The notes: generated by a model not told the origin, from the sequence alone. Numbered from the stretch's first letter, positions 44,112 through 57,109 are shown. The stretch: DNA of 64,000 bases from Selaginella moellendorffii (GCF_000143415.4 NW_003314284.1:1572434-1636433); one strand, 5' to 3'. A program made the numbers and translations.

Positions 44112-44490
44112 TGTGTGCTTATGAATTCAGACTTCCCAAAAAGTCACCCAACCTAATATTATTCAAATTAAAGATGCACCTCTTCGGTTGAACCTAGCCA
44201 AAGGCAAATTAAACCTTCCAAATATCAATATCACATATGGTGTGATTCCCCTAACTAACTAATAGAGTTAGACTTAAAACCTCTTTGGTACCAAATATAA
44301 GCTCTTGAATTTGGACTTTCTGGGAAGTTACCTAGCCTAGTTCTATTCAAACCCAAAGAAGCTTAACCTTATGTATCTTAAAACCCTTAACCAATTGAAA
44401 AAAAGGGTGCATTTTTGTTTATAGGCCTTTTCCTTTTATATTTGAACTTCTATAAATCATCTCTAGAGTCATTCCCTATGATTGTTTACA
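44112..44490 (-). mobile_element. miniature LTR element bearing 5S rRNA sequence (Cassandra-like TRIM)
   Basis: A 379-bp insertion in LTR C flanked by CTAAT and CTCAT, a 5-bp target duplication with one change. Read on the minus strand, a first LTR of about 190 bp (starting TGTAAACAATC, holding a 5S segment at 44376-44313, ending AGAGCTTATA) is followed by TTTGGTACCAAAGAGG, a decayed initiator-tRNA primer site (TGGTATCAGAG), then a few dozen bases, AGGGGAA as a possible polypurine tract, and a shortened second LTR with its own 5S segment (44192-44121: TATTAGGTTGGGTGACTTTT, GGGAAGTC). 5S-containing LTRs on a non-coding miniature element are the hallmark of Cassandra elements; this one is smaller than those described. 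Confidence 0.65.
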
Positions 44491-44631
44491 CTCATGGTAA
44501 GGAGCTTAGACTTAAACCCAAGTCTAATGTAAAACAAGGACAAGCATGCAATCAAGAGCTAGATTATACCTTAGGTCAGTTAGCCATGCCCCACTTACCC
44601 ACTACGTATTATACATTTGGAACTTGGAACC

Positions 44632-44663
44632 CCCTCCCCCCCCTCCCCCCTCCCCCCTCCCCC
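44632..44663. repeat. (CCCCT)n-like C-rich tract
   Basis: Several CCCCCTCC units; corresponds to the poly-C tract at 8265-8281 in element A, so the tract is an LTR feature that changes length between copies. Confidence 0.8.
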
Positions 44664-45193
44664 CTCCCTCTAAGGAACACACACTTTGGGCTTTCACCCC
44701 AGTCCCAAAAGTTACTTTTTGGGATAATCATAAAAACTTACTAAATAAAGAATGATGTTAAATTGTGATATTATTGTGTTTAGGATAATCTTTATATCAC
44801 TAATAGATTTAAACACTTTTTATAAATAGCCAATGGGACCAAATAGAATCAACACATAAGGCATAATAGTGAGGGTGTTTTGTAGGCACAATAAGCTATC
44901 ATATAGTATATGTGATATTAAGGGATTAGAACTCAATATATGAGGGTTCTTGTCACTAGCCAGTGCAAGACGTAATGAGATCAAAACTCTTTACCAAACT
45001 AAGTATACTTAGTTAATAGTACGAAGGAATTTTGTCTTTATGCTCATTTAGTCTAAGTACACTCAAAATGCATAGTTAACTCCACTAGCATAAGAGGGAC
45101 TAATGATCTTCTGCCATTGTGGCAATGAAAGAAAAATATCTAAAAGGACTCACTAACAAGTAACTTTTGATATTTACAATCATATTTGTGACA

Positions 45194-45810
45194 CTCTCCC
45201 TCGTTTTTTGCTTAAGTGCTTACACTACCTGACATGTTAGTGATGGTGTTCAAGGAGTGTCTCAATAAGTTCATGGATGCTTATCATAATAAGGCTTGAG
45301 GAGCCCTTCATTCTTTAGAATTACTGCAAGCCAAGAAGCAAGTTTGTCTCTTGGAGGTTCAACTCAAATAGAAGGAATGGAGGCTCAATGGGAAGAGATG
45401 TGTATATGTTAAAACCTTGGACAATAGTTAGCATGAATGTAGTTTTGGCAGGTGTAAGGTAGGAATCCATTGTTTCAAGATGCTTTGGATGTATGGCATT
45501 TATTTTTTTTTACATAATAGGGTGGATATAGGGCAATGACTTTTTAGAAGAGTGTTCATATCTTTCAGGGATTTATTATGGGTGTATCAATGCTAGGGTG
45601 GTCAATGTTAATGGATTTTACTTCAAGTGTTTTTTAAGTTTTTGTTCCCATCACCAATATTTATATTTTTTAGGAGATAGTCAAGGGGAGGCTAACAAAG
45701 AGCTAATCTCTTCCATGGCAATTTTCCATGTATTTAGAAGTTTCCACTAGTAGTCCAGTAAGTATAAGTTGTTCTATGTTATTGTAAGTAAATATGAATC
45801 TCCTTCAAAT
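45194..45810. other. unassigned stretch between family A copies
   Basis: Not similar to the internal part of element A. A plus-strand stretch at about 45240-45400 (MVFKECLNKFMDAYHNKA, then LQAKKQVCLLEVQL after a stop) looks like decayed coding sequence but could not be assigned. Confidence 0.35.
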
Positions 45811-46309
45811 ATATAGTGGAGATAGTGGGTAGGTTGGGCATGGCCAACCAACTTAAGGCATAATTTAGCTCCCCGCTTGGATGCTTGTCCTTGTTTTGCA
45901 TCTGACTTGGGTATAAACTTAAGTTATATACCATGCTTGTAGTACCTATATCCTTGCATTAAACCACCAAAATGTTGAAAAAACATCAGACTCCATTTGA
46001 CTCTATTTTGTGTGATAGTTTTAGCATTGGGATGCTATATGTTTTAGGATTATTTTAATATCGTTTTGTGCTCTTACTCTTCACTCCTTAGGCTATATGT
46101 TTAGGAGTTATTTCATGTTTTGATTCCTTTAAATGTTGATTGTATGTTTAAGAGTTTAGCTTTGTCCCTTTGTTCAATGGCCCAAGGCCTTTAAACTCAA
46201 GTTTTGCTCCATTACTCTTGGTCCACATGTCCAAAGGTTATAATTCCACTCCATGGTTAACCTATAGTAAAACAACATAAGGTAAAGAGTGAAAACCACG
46301 TGTGTTACA
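45811..46309 (+). repeat. family A LTR, partial 5' LTR of copy B
   Basis: Matches the final half of the LTR, from TATAGTGGAGATAGTGGGTA to GTGTGTTACA. The first half is absent. Confidence 0.75.
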
Positions 46310-49300
46310 TGTGGTATTACAGAATTAGTTATAGTGAATACTATTTAATAAGATTGGGCAATTAGTCTTATTGAATACACAGAGATGAAAATAATGATTC
46401 AAGTGGGTACACATTTGGGTGCTATGGCTTTGCATGCATCCCAATTTTAGCGTACTAGATTATATGAACTTTTGTTTGGGCTTATAAAATAGATTGAGAT
46501 ACATCATTTACACGAGTTTGTATTTGGGCTTGTGGGGGTAGCATATTAGCAACTCAAGATTACACTTTGAGTTGGTAGGATTCTATGTTAGTGTATTAGT
46601 GGTTAGTATGAGTTGTTCTATATTACTATAGGTAAATGTAAACCTCCCTTGGGCAAATAAGAAAATAAGCTTGTGGCAAATAAGCTTGTGTATAGCTGTT
46701 TAGCACTAGTGGATCCTTCCTAGGCATAATTATATATGGATTAATCAAGATTATAAGGATTAGTTTATTAGTTCAAGTAATTAATATTGTGCTTTCTCAT
46801 GAAATTTTTCTTAGATTGGACTGAAAGTAGCAGTAGGGTTGGCAGCCCATCTTTATCTCTCCTTGATGAAGCTTAAGATTTAGTCAAAATTGAGACCGAG
46901 AAAAGAGTAATTAAAGATGAAGGATCAAACATGTAAATCATTTTCTCTTCTTCAAGAGATGATTTACAATGAAGTGTGATCTCATTACTTATGTTCACAT
47001 CATACAATCATGAGTTCCTACCTTGATGTATATTAGCTATAATAGCCCTACAGGTGGTAAGTCATGGGATGGATAGTAATGAAATGCTAAACCATTTTGT
47101 CTAAGCTTGTTATTGGAAGTTTTGTCTTACATGCTCAATTCTTTTTCAAGTAACCATGTTGAGTAGTTTGGTGTTAGATTAGTTTTGAATTTGGTCAGAA
47201 ATAGATTGACATAAACTTATTTATATTGTGAACAAAGTTGGTGGTGTTAAGTACTATAAATCTTTGTTAGTGGAATATGGCATTTATGTTGCATTTTGTC
47301 AAATTAAGTTGGCACTTGATACTCACATAAACCTTTATAGTAGTGGCACAAGCATTGCTTGTGGTATTGCTCAATTGATGATTAAGTCATTGTGTTACTT
47401 ATATGATATCCATGTGACCGTGAGCAATATGTTTATAAAGTTGTTTAATCAAATAATGATCAGCCCTAAAGTGGAGCTAATTTATTTGCGTGTAGTAGTA
47501 TTATAGTAGTTTTAACTAGATTCTCAAAGGTAATTCATTATGTTAGGTTAAAGGGGGGTACTTTGGTTTTGCCCATTAAGGTTTTGAAAAGAGTTATAGC
47601 ATTCATTTGCTATAATTTGTTAGTCTATCCATTAGCATTTAGAATAAATTGTTGGATGAAAAAAGTGTATAATTGAGACATTAGTATTGTTATCACACTT
47701 ATGTTAGTGAAAGTGACATTGTTATATTAAGTGACGATGAATTTTCCTTAGGGCTTGATTTTTTGTGTCATTTTTGTTGTTATTGGTTTCATATTCAATC
47801 TTGAAAGTGATTAAAGAAGAATATTAGTACAATATGGATATGCAAAGATATGGCCTTTGTAATTGAGTCTTGGGTGTTCATTTTACATTTTCTAGATGTT
47901 GATGTTAGATAGCGAATATATAGGCATGATGTTTGAAGCCTAGGCATTTTGTTAGATCATGAGAATTTATGTTAAAATGAAACTATGTGAAATTGTAAGT
48001 AGAAGGAAGTTGATTAAGTCTTCAAAATTTGCATTTCTAGACTAAGAGTCATTCTTTCTCTAGGATGGAAGTTTTTTTACAAATTTTCTTAGACTTTTCC
48101 AATGGCTGATTTATTGATTATCTTATTTGAAAACTATTCAGTTTTTATGAGTTATTATGAATTAGTGAAGGTGTTGGAGTTCATTTTTGTAAGATGTAGC
48201 CCAAAAGAAATGTTAGCTTTTGGAGCTAAAACAATTGAGTTGGATTAAATCTAGAATTAGTTTAGAAAAGTGGCTATTGCACTTTATTAGAAAGATGACA
48301 TTATTAGACTTTATAAGAGTAGTGAACTTTCATTGATCTTGATTTAATTTTGGTGGCTCTATGCTTTAGCTGAGGATGGTGATGTTTAACTTAGTTATTT
48401 ATGGTTAAAATGTTAGTACATGTATTATGGTATTATCTATTAGAAGGTTGTATACCATATAAGTCCATCTCATGGTCTTCATTTTAGTTTCAATTGAATG
48501 TCAATCATGCATATCTAGCCTCTTCAGTTATGCTTAGAGCTATTGGCTAAATATGTTAGTGGGTTTATTAGTGTTTGATTAGATTCGAGCAATTATTTTT
48601 TTTATACTTGTATATGTTCCTATATATTATACTGGGGTGTTACTTTTCTATTGGACAAGTATATGACAAGAGTTTAGTGTTTAGGTCTTACAAAGGCAAA
48701 TTGAAAAATGATTATTGGTTTCTTTGTGACTAAAGATTACTTATAGACTTTATTAAGGATTATTGACATTTATTTCACTCGATGATGATTTAGAAATGAT
48801 AGGCTTATTACTAGATAGTGTTGCGAAAAATCATATTCTTGAGCTTTCATGTTTTTTTTACATATTAGCATATTAATTTCACCTTTATTAATATTGTTTA
48901 GTTACATTTAGTCTATAGTGTTAGATTGCATTGAGTGGTGTTTCACTTTTTGATGATGTGTTATCTATAGCTAAATATTGTTGAAAGATTAATTTGAAAT
49001 ACTAAGTAAAGTATCTTTAACCTTAGTTAGCTTGGTTACTAAAGAGGTTTGAGTGGTGATTCTCTTTTGGTTTCTTTTAGCTTTGTTTTAGTGTTGATAG
49101 CATTAAAGTGATGCCTTAGTATCGACATTGTTAGAGTTTTGATTATAGTGGGATGAGATATTTCTCGATGAGCATTTTGAAAAGTTTAGTTTTCCATTTA
49201 TGGTGATTTGGATGGTTGGTGATTAGTTGGAGTTTATTGGAGATAGATATTATATTTTGTTAATCTCGATGATGATGGTGTTAATACTTTAACTATACCT

Positions 49301-49689
49301 TTATATTGTTAGCATTAATGCATTTACTAGTTAGCAACTATATTGGCATTCAAACGAACTAAGTAGCAAGTTGAGTTAGTTTTGTTTTAAACAAGATTGT
49401 TTAGTAAGAATTGAGATTTAGTTTTTCCTTGAAATGTGATTTAGTTATAGACTATATTAGCTTTATAAGAAAAAAAGTTAGTCATCGATTAGAGTTGTTA
49501 GTTTCTTGTTAGATTTGCATTAAAATTATATTAATCGTTGATGATTTTTATTGTCCTTGCTATAAAGTGAGTTATGTCTTGTTATGGATAGATGGATTCA
49601 TAAAAAATTGGTTTAGTGATCACTTGTTGAGCATAACTTTATTGTGTTTGGCTTTCGGATTAATGCAAATATGTTTTCCATAATGTTAC

Positions 49690-50672
49690 ATTGTGAACAC
49701 ATATGCACTAAGGAAGGAAATCCTAAGTTGTCATTTAGTCAAGCATAATTAAGACGGTGATGAAAAACTCATGATATTGATTTGCACTTGCTAGTCTTGG
49801 GAACCCTCTGCGATATTGAATTTGGTCCCTCAATATTCGGTAAATGATAACTTACTGTGTTTGCCAAACACCCTCTCTATCATACACCTTGCGGTCTCAA
49901 ATGCTATTTATGGAAAGTATCTAAATTTTCTCATTTGGCATATTTATAAACTGTAAAGATTGTCCTAAACACAGTGGTGTTCTTCCTGTGTCTAAATTCA
50001 CAATTTAAAAATATTCCATATTTAATAAGTTTCAAGCTTGTTCTAAAGACTAACTCCTAACACTAAAGGTGGCTGAGGGGGGGGCAAAGGCAGGGGCAAG
50101 GGCTATAAGGGGTTTACGGGGTTCCAAATGTATAGTAGGGATAGTGGGTAGGTTAGGTATTGCTGACCAACTTGAGGTATAGTTTAGTTCCCATTTTTGT
50201 ACCTATCCTTGTTCTGCATCCGGTTTGGGTCTAAGCCCAAGTTCCACACCATGTTAGTTGGTGGAGTATATATATCCTCGTGTTAGGCCACCAATATGCT
50301 GAAATAGTGCTCGACTCCATTTGGCTCCGTTTTACTACCCCTAGCATTGGGATGCTAGATACTCTAGGACTGTTCCAAGTCATTCTCTACTCTTGTCCTT
50401 TTACTTCTTGGGCTGTACACTCGGGAGTTGTTCCATACTCTAGTTTCGTCACTCCTTGGCTCCATATTTAGGAGTTTGGCTCCATTCCTTCCTTCAGTGG
50501 CCCAAGGCCCTGAAACTCAGGTTCCACACCACTATCCTTAGGACATATGGTATATGGCACATGGCATGTGATATATAGTATATAAAGGGTTTAGGCTCTA
50601 CTTTATAGTTATCCTATGGTAAATTACTATAGGATAAAGGGTGAAAACCACATACGCTACATTTATGGATAT
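49690..50672 (+). repeat. nested family A LTR in copy B
   Basis: Matches the LTR from its first quarter (GTCAAGCATA, TTGGGAACCC) to the end (CACATACGCTACA). Element A's internal sequence is continuous around 9690-9650, where copy B is interrupted, so this LTR was inserted into copy B; the neighbouring halves resume on both sides. The first 150 or so bases of the LTR are not visible. Confidence 0.7.
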
Positions 50673-52115
50673 ATTAAAGAGGATATTATGGTCGTATTAT
50701 AATTTCTTCTTTAACACTGAAGTTTGTTAATGCTAAATTTGTGATTATGGTTATTCGAGACTTCATTATAGTATTTTTTCAAGCTTTTAGTTCTTTAAGT
50801 TGTCATACTCAATGTTCCATTTTTTAGGAAGGCATTTTGGCTTATTAGCATAAATATTGAAGTTAGTTTTTATGTCTAACACTCATTAATGATGATTAAC
50901 TATCATCTTGGGATAGTTGATTATCCTTGTTAAAGGTCTTGCATCATTATTATTGATGTTAGATGGTTTGTCATTTTTAAAGATTGTAGATTCTTCTTCG
51001 ATAATGATTGTATATTTTTCTTGATGGAATAATCGATAATCTTTTGTGATGGTTAGTTGTTATCTTGATAATTTTTGGCTTTTGCATTACTATATATTAT
51101 TTGTGGTTTACTTTAGATTGGTCTCTTGGGTTTGAGATATGAATAAGATGTTACTAATGTTTATTTTAGCAACTTTAGTTCCTTAATATTATTGATTGGG
51201 ATTTCTTTAGATTAGCTAGAGTGGCATTTGGTATGAATGAGTGTTTATTGGCTCTAACTATATTACTGACGTTAGCTCTAATAGTTTTGGATGTTATTTC
51301 TTTTAAGTGATATATTCACAAATATTTTACTTGTCAATCAATGATACTTTGGGTTCTTCAAGCTGTCTTTTATAAGTTTTTTAGTATTATATTTGTAATT
51401 TTTGGTAATTAAATATTATTATTGAGTTTTCTTGAAGATAAACTTGCTATTAATTTTTTTTGATGGTTAATGATATGATTTTAAGCTATAGTGATCTTGG
51501 TAGTTCCTAAATTATAATCTTGATTTATTAGCTGATAACTAAATAGGAATACTCTTGTGTTCTAATATAAAATTTATTCATTGATCGTTTGATATCTCTT
51601 AGATATTTTTGTCTATAACTTTGATATGCTCCATCTATTGATTTTTGGGTTTGAGTTAATATATGTAAATTGGTTTTAAGTCATGGGGTAGTTATTGTCA
51701 ACTTATCACATAATCTGCCTCTCTCATGATGTTTCTAATTCTATTTTAAAGGCTGCATAAAAACCTATAATTACCTATTTACAGTAATTTATCTAAACCT
51801 TACTAATAGATTTAGTTTGTTTTTTCATGAAGGTTTAGGGTTTTTTCATGCTTTATATCATCTACATGCAGAGGCATATCATCTTTTGTAAGTTAGATGA
51901 CACCTAGAATAATAAGGGTGGTAGAATTCATATGTTATTTTTTTATCAGTGATAATCGAAAAATGTCTAAATCATAGCACATTTGCCTAAGATAAAGAGG
52001 TTACCCTTAATTCATTTAAATTGGTATATTTCTCATAAAGTGTGAATTTTCTTTTGTTAAGAATGATTTAAACTAGAGTATGCATTAATGAAGATGTCAA
52101 TTTTCCCTAGACCTT

Positions 52116-53292
52116 TTAATTCTTTGAGTAAAAGTTAAACAGCCTAATGGATGAGAGCATCTTCAAATGCCTAAATACTCTAGTGACCTACTTCTGTCTT
52201 CATCACTGTTCAAGATTCCTAAAGAAAAACTTTGATTAATCTCTTTAATGCGTAGTGGGATGAAAGACTAGAACAAACTACCATAACTTAGTGTCCCTTC
52301 CTTCAGGAGCTGGAACTTATTTACCATCTTCACCTTTCACAGCATCAAGATCACCTACCTCTTTCTCACTACTTCTCATGTCCCCTTCACAAAAATTTCT
52401 GTGCTTTCTTCATTCTTGTCCATTTCCCTCCTGCACTTTACAAATTCCACTGCTTTTGCCATTGGAACTTACTCAGAAACTCTAGAAACATTTCTAGGAG
52501 ATAGATTGAGGAGAGGTTACTCTTGAGCTGGAGATAATTGTCTTGTATCGATCCGGCTCTAGCCACAGCTTCAGCAGATTTAACAGTACTCCACCTGGTG
52601 TACACCTTCGTGAGCCACCCTGTGTCATTTGGCCACCATTTTTCTCAATATTGTCTACCTTAAGAGAAGAAAGAAAGCCTAGTTAGTCCCTCTATTCAGA
52701 AAAGAGAGAAAAAGCCTCTTTCACAAGTTCGTTCACCATCTTCATCCCCAGCATTTCTACTGCCATTCCAACCACTTCATCTTGTTTAGATGTTTACACA
52801 CTGCGTGAAAAACAGAAAGGAAAAAAGATGAGAAACGAGAAATCCTGGAAGAGACAGAAGAAAAGAACACTGGAGTTCCCATCGGAAGAATCCTGTGCCT
52901 TCCTTCGTGACTGTGCCAATCTCTTCTTCTTGCTGCTTAGCTGCGCCTGATAAACAACGTGAAGAGCAAGAGAGAGAATAAGAGCAAAGACGATTATCCT
53001 ATGGTGCACGCGAAAAGGTCAGATCCACACAAACCAAATCAAACGCAGAACAGCCGATGTCGATCTTCCAGGCTTTGGATCAGTCGCCATAGACGCACTC
53101 TCCGCCATTTCTTTCAAGTTTGGATAATAACATTAGAATGGAATTAAGATGATCGAAAACGTAATAAGCCAAGCCTTTTTAGCATTGGGTTACTGATCAC
53201 GGCCTATGTTCTTTAAATTTCACAAAAGAGAGAAAAGTTCCACTTCAAATTAGTGATATAGGCTCGCGCATTCACAACAAAAACCAAACTCT
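52116..53292. other. intergenic, no secure gene
   Basis: Sequence becomes less AT-rich toward the gene island. A 71-codon minus-strand frame (53009-52794) begins MHHRIIVFALILSLALHV, a signal-peptide-like start, followed by a basic segment (KKKRLAQSRRKAQ) and a hydrophobic tail that may be intron read-through. It might be a small secreted peptide precursor; no family motif was recognised. The right end is the 3' flank of the ribosomal gene. Confidence 0.35.
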
Positions 53293-54037
53293 CTACTCCG
53301 CAAGAGCACCAGGAGCACTGGGCCCTCCGAAGCCACCACCACCGCGTCCAAACCCAGTTCTCGGCCCCTGCTACCCACAATCACACCCGAATCAGCCACG
53401 AAACCACAAAGAAAGAAATCGACCGTACCCTGAAAGAAGGTTGGAATTCTGGTGGAACTCCTCCCTTGTCCCCGAATCCTCCTCCTCGAGGGCCGCTTCT
53501 GTAGCCCTCACGATCGCCAAACCTCGGCCGGTCGCCCTCGTATCGTGGAGGACCTCTGAAAACAACAGGGAGAAAAGCTTAGAACTTCGAACTAGAAAGA
53601 GAACTACCATAAACTCTAAGAGAAACAAAGAGAAAAAACGAACCTCGGGGGCTGCTGGGGCATGGGACGCCCAGGTGGCCTCGCGGATTTCTTGAGCGTC
53701 GCGGGCACAATCTCCGACGGGAGATTCAAGAACGTCCGCAAGTACTCGATGCCATCGTTGGTGAGGTACCAGTAGTAGTACGTCCACGCGAACGATTCCT
53801 TGACATACTCCTTGGACTTGAAGCTCTGCATGAGCTTGATCACCTGGAGATTGGGGACATCGATCTCCGGGTGCTTGGGGAGATTGTAGTCCTTCTTGGC
53901 GTAGAGGACGCCCTCTGCGCCGAACAATTGGGGAGAAATCTCGGATTAGAAAAAAGGGAGAAATGCGCGAGCTAGATCCCCTCACCTTTGAACAGGTACT
54001 TGTACACCTCCACGCGGTTCTTCTTGGAGATCAACAT
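53293..54037 (-). CDS. RPS10: 40S ribosomal protein eS10
   Basis: Four exons (54037-53986, 53914-53644, 53555-53429, 53367-53293) give 174 residues, the usual length. The S10/plectin winged-helix domain is complete: [19 protein letters not shown], then [20 protein letters not shown] and [20 protein letters not shown]. The tail is Gly/Arg/Pro-rich ([24 protein letters not shown]). It is a component of the small ribosomal subunit near the mRNA entry and beak. Introns are 71, 88 and 61 bp. It is divergent from the SLC13 gene, 135 bp between start codons, so they may share a promoter region. Confidence 0.95.
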
Positions 54038-54172
54038 CGCGGCGCCTCCTCCAGCCTCCGCGCAAGCGCCGCTATCTAGGGCCGGCCACACAAACCACAC
54101 AAGAACCCTAAAAGCCCCCCAGGAACCCTAGGTTTATAACAGTTATAAAAAGCTCCGTGAATTTCTCTGGCT

Positions 54173-57109
54173 ATGGAGGATCCCAGCGAGGAGCCGCTAC
54201 TCGGGCAGCAGCAGGGGCAACGCGCAATTGGGCTTCTCAGAGCGTGGAGAATTCTCACCGCCTACAAGCGCGCAATCTCCATCGCGCTCGGCCCCCTGGC
54301 CGCGCTGCTCATCCTCCTCTGCGTCAAGATTCACGGCGATCGCGGCGGCCCCGCGTCGCGAATGCTGGCGATCCTGGCCTGGATCTGCATCTGGTGGGTG
54401 AGCGAGGCCATCCCGATCGCGATCACGTCGCTGGCGCCCCTCTGCCTCCTCCCGGCCATGGAGCTCGCCAGCGCCGACGACGTCGCCATGAGCTACATGA
54501 ACGACACCATCACCATCTTCATCGGCTCCTTCGTCCTCGCGCTCGCGGTGGAGCGCTACCAGGTCCATCGCCGCCTCGCGCTCCGGATGCTCCTCTTCTT
54601 CGGCGGATCCAAGATGGATCCCCGGCTGGTGCTGCTGGGATTCTGCGCAGGCCCGGCATTCGTCTCGATGTGGATCTCCAACACCGCCGCCGCGATCATG
54701 ATGGTCCCCATGTCAATCGGTGTTCTTCACAAGCTCGAGAGCGGCCATATCTCCTACATCCAGTCCCACTCGCTGTGCCCGACCTGTGGAGCCGAGGACG
54801 TCCAGCGCCTCGAATCGGTCCCTTCCATTCCATCCGGCAACCTTCCTCCTCTATCGCCCGCCGGGGGGGCCGAGGATGACGATCGCAAGAACAACAACTC
54901 CTCGAGGCTGTCCAAGCAAAACTCCTTCTTCTCCCGCGACTTCAACATCCATCTCTTGATGAACAAGGAGGAGGTCGCGGCGGAGGTGGCGCACATCGCC
55001 AACTTTGGCCGCGCGGTGGTGATGGCGATTATGTTCTCGGTGACCATCGGGGGCCTCGCGACGCTCACCGGGTCGAGCACCAATATGATACTCTCGGGGA
55101 TGTGGAGCCGGGAGTTTCCATCGGCCGCTCCCGTGACTTACTTGCAGTGGTTCTTGTTTGGCTTCCCCTTGGCGCTGTGCTTGCTGATCTTTTGCTGGGG
55201 GATGCTGTGCCTTCGCTACTGCCGGGCCGCAGCTGTTCCGGCCATCTCTCACTCGCTCAACCGCGCTAGCATCGAGGAGGAGTATACTTCTCTCGGTAAG
55301 CATTCTCTGATCGATGTCTTTCTTTTCGGATCAGGCATTGTTTCCTTGTTCCTCTTTCGACGGCGTTGTGTTCTTGCATACGAAGTCACGGTTTTGGCGT
55401 TGCTTGAGTTTGTTTCGAGTCGTTTTCTCTTTCTTCTTCGCAGCTTCATCCCACTTTCTCTGAGAGTTTATATTCCTTTGAGCTCATCCCTTTCATCCCA
55501 ATTGGAAGCGTTCTCATGCTCTTCGCTTTCCACACTTTGATGATTCTCTCAAAGCTGGGGCTTTTGCATTCAAGACTCTCTTGTTTGTTTTGTTTCCTTC
55601 TCCCGTGTAGCATCACTTGTCGCGTCTGGTCTTTCTTCAATGCATGGTACGTATGCTTCGATGCCGCGTGTCCTTGTGCAGATCCGGCATAAACATCACT
55701 GCTTCGGCGGCTTGCAATTGTCTAGTATCAAGATATTACCTTCCCAGCTTATATTATTTTCTGATCGTACTCTAATCGTCGTTTCAACGCTGCAGGGCCT
55801 ACAAGCTTTGCCGAGGCCTCGGTGCTAAGCCTGTTCGTCATATTGGCCGCATTGTGGCTGACGCGGTCACTTGGAACTGTGGGAGGATGGGGTCAGCTCT
55901 TCGATGGCTACGTTGGCGATGGCAGTGTCAGCGTAAGTAATCAGCTCAAACTCTCTAGTTGCCGCCGGCACCTCTTCCCTTTTCTTCCACTTTTTCTTTT
56001 CTCATTCCAATCTCTATCGATCCGTGGCGTGTTGTTGGTGTGGGGTCTTGCTGCTGGCTGCTATGATATTTCTCTCTTTCTTTTTCTCGCTTTTGTTTTT
56101 GTGGTTCCCGGTCGAATCCAAGGAAAGCGTGTTCTCGTGAAAGCTGACTCCTCGTTTGTCCCGTTTGCTGGATCGATCAGATTTTGGTGGCCACGCTTCT
56201 TTTCGTCATCCCCAACAAGCTCGCTCCTGGAGAAATGCTCATGGATTGGCCTAGCTGCAAGAAACTTCCGTGGGATATTGTCTTGCTCCTGGGTGGCGGT
56301 AAGCCCTGTTTTAAGCCTGACTCTAAGTCATAACTTAGAACTGGAGAGAACTAACCTTCCGAATCGAAACCATAGTCATGGTGACTATGATCGCGGTGAT
56401 CAAGCTTCAACCGCGATGATCCCAATCTCTATCTCACAGATGAGAGAACGCGCGGTACGTTGAGCTGACTAGCAAAAGGCTCTCTTCACAGAACTTGTTA
56501 TAATCCATAGACGTAGAGTCCTCGCTTTGATCATCGATCTAAAGCTTCTTCTTTTCTTATCTCTCAGGCTTTGCTCTCGCGGAGGGGATCGAGACGAGTG
56601 GATTGTCCGCGTGGATGACTCAAAACATGGGCTTCCTCAACTCGGCTCCATACTTGCTCGTCGCCCCGGCGGCCGGGCTGCTCGTGAGCATCACCACCGA
56701 GTTTACGTCCAACAACGCCACCGCCACCATCTTTCTCCCGCTGCTCGCCGACATCGCGCTCTCCATTGGAATCCACCCCCTCTACATGATGCTCACGGGC
56801 ACCATCACGGCATCCTTCGCGTTCATGCTCCCGATCGCCACTCCTCCAAATGCCATCGCCTTCTCCACAGGCTACTTGAGAATCGTTGATACTTTAACCA
56901 TGGGACTGGTGCTCAAACTCTTTGGCCTCGTCGCTATCTCGATTCTCATGCCAACTCTCGGTAAGATTTTTATTTTATTTGATCTTTTCGTTAGCTTTTT
57001 TGCGCACTTTTTCTCTTTCGTTTTCTCGCGAATTTTTTCTGACCATGTGCTTTGTATCTCTCGTACAGGAGCTCTCGTGTTTGGACTCAATCAGCCACTT
57101 TCAAAGTGA
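54173..57109 (+). CDS. SLC13/DASS carrier, tonoplast dicarboxylate transporter-like
   Basis: Five exons (54173-55295, 55796-55932, 56181-56298, 56568-56960, 57069-57109) give about 603 residues. The two SNT motifs of the family are present, [11 protein letters not shown] and [15 protein letters not shown], plus [12 protein letters not shown], and about a dozen hydrophobic helices. Family members move malate or other dicarboxylates with sodium or protons; plant members sit in the tonoplast. A hydrophilic loop of about 90 residues ([12 protein letters not shown] to [14 protein letters not shown]) lies between helices after the first SNT motif, longer than I expect. The first intron is 500 bp, long for this window; introns 2 and 3 are 248 and 269 bp. 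Confidence 0.92.

Larger units (their letters stand above)
43737..45193 (-). repeat. family A LTR, decayed copy C
   Basis: Follows the left LTR of element A from end to end: hairpin region at about 43756, AACCATGAAGCGAAATATAA, a C-rich CCCCT tract at about 44632-44663, CACTTTGGGCTTTCACCCC, and the end TTTGTGACA followed by CTCTCCCT, the complement of the polypurine tract. The internal region beyond does not match element A, so only this LTR and the tract remain. A miniature element at 44112-44490 is inserted in it. Confidence 0.8.
45811..52115 (+). mobile_element. family A element, decayed copy B (plus strand)
   Basis: Contains the end of a 5' LTR (45811-46309), a primer-site remnant (TGTGGTATTACAG, 46310 on), then an internal region collinear with that of element A to the polypurine end (GAGTATGCATTAATGAAGAT at about 52077). 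A truncated family A LTR (about 49690-50672) is nested within. The 3' LTR is missing. Differences from element A are dominated by C-to-T and G-to-A, so this copy is older or more methylated. Confidence 0.8.

Noticed and set aside
52794-53009. Small secreted peptide precursor
   Set aside because: Signal-like start but no known peptide motif, and the tail reads like intron sequence; left as part of an intergenic entry only.
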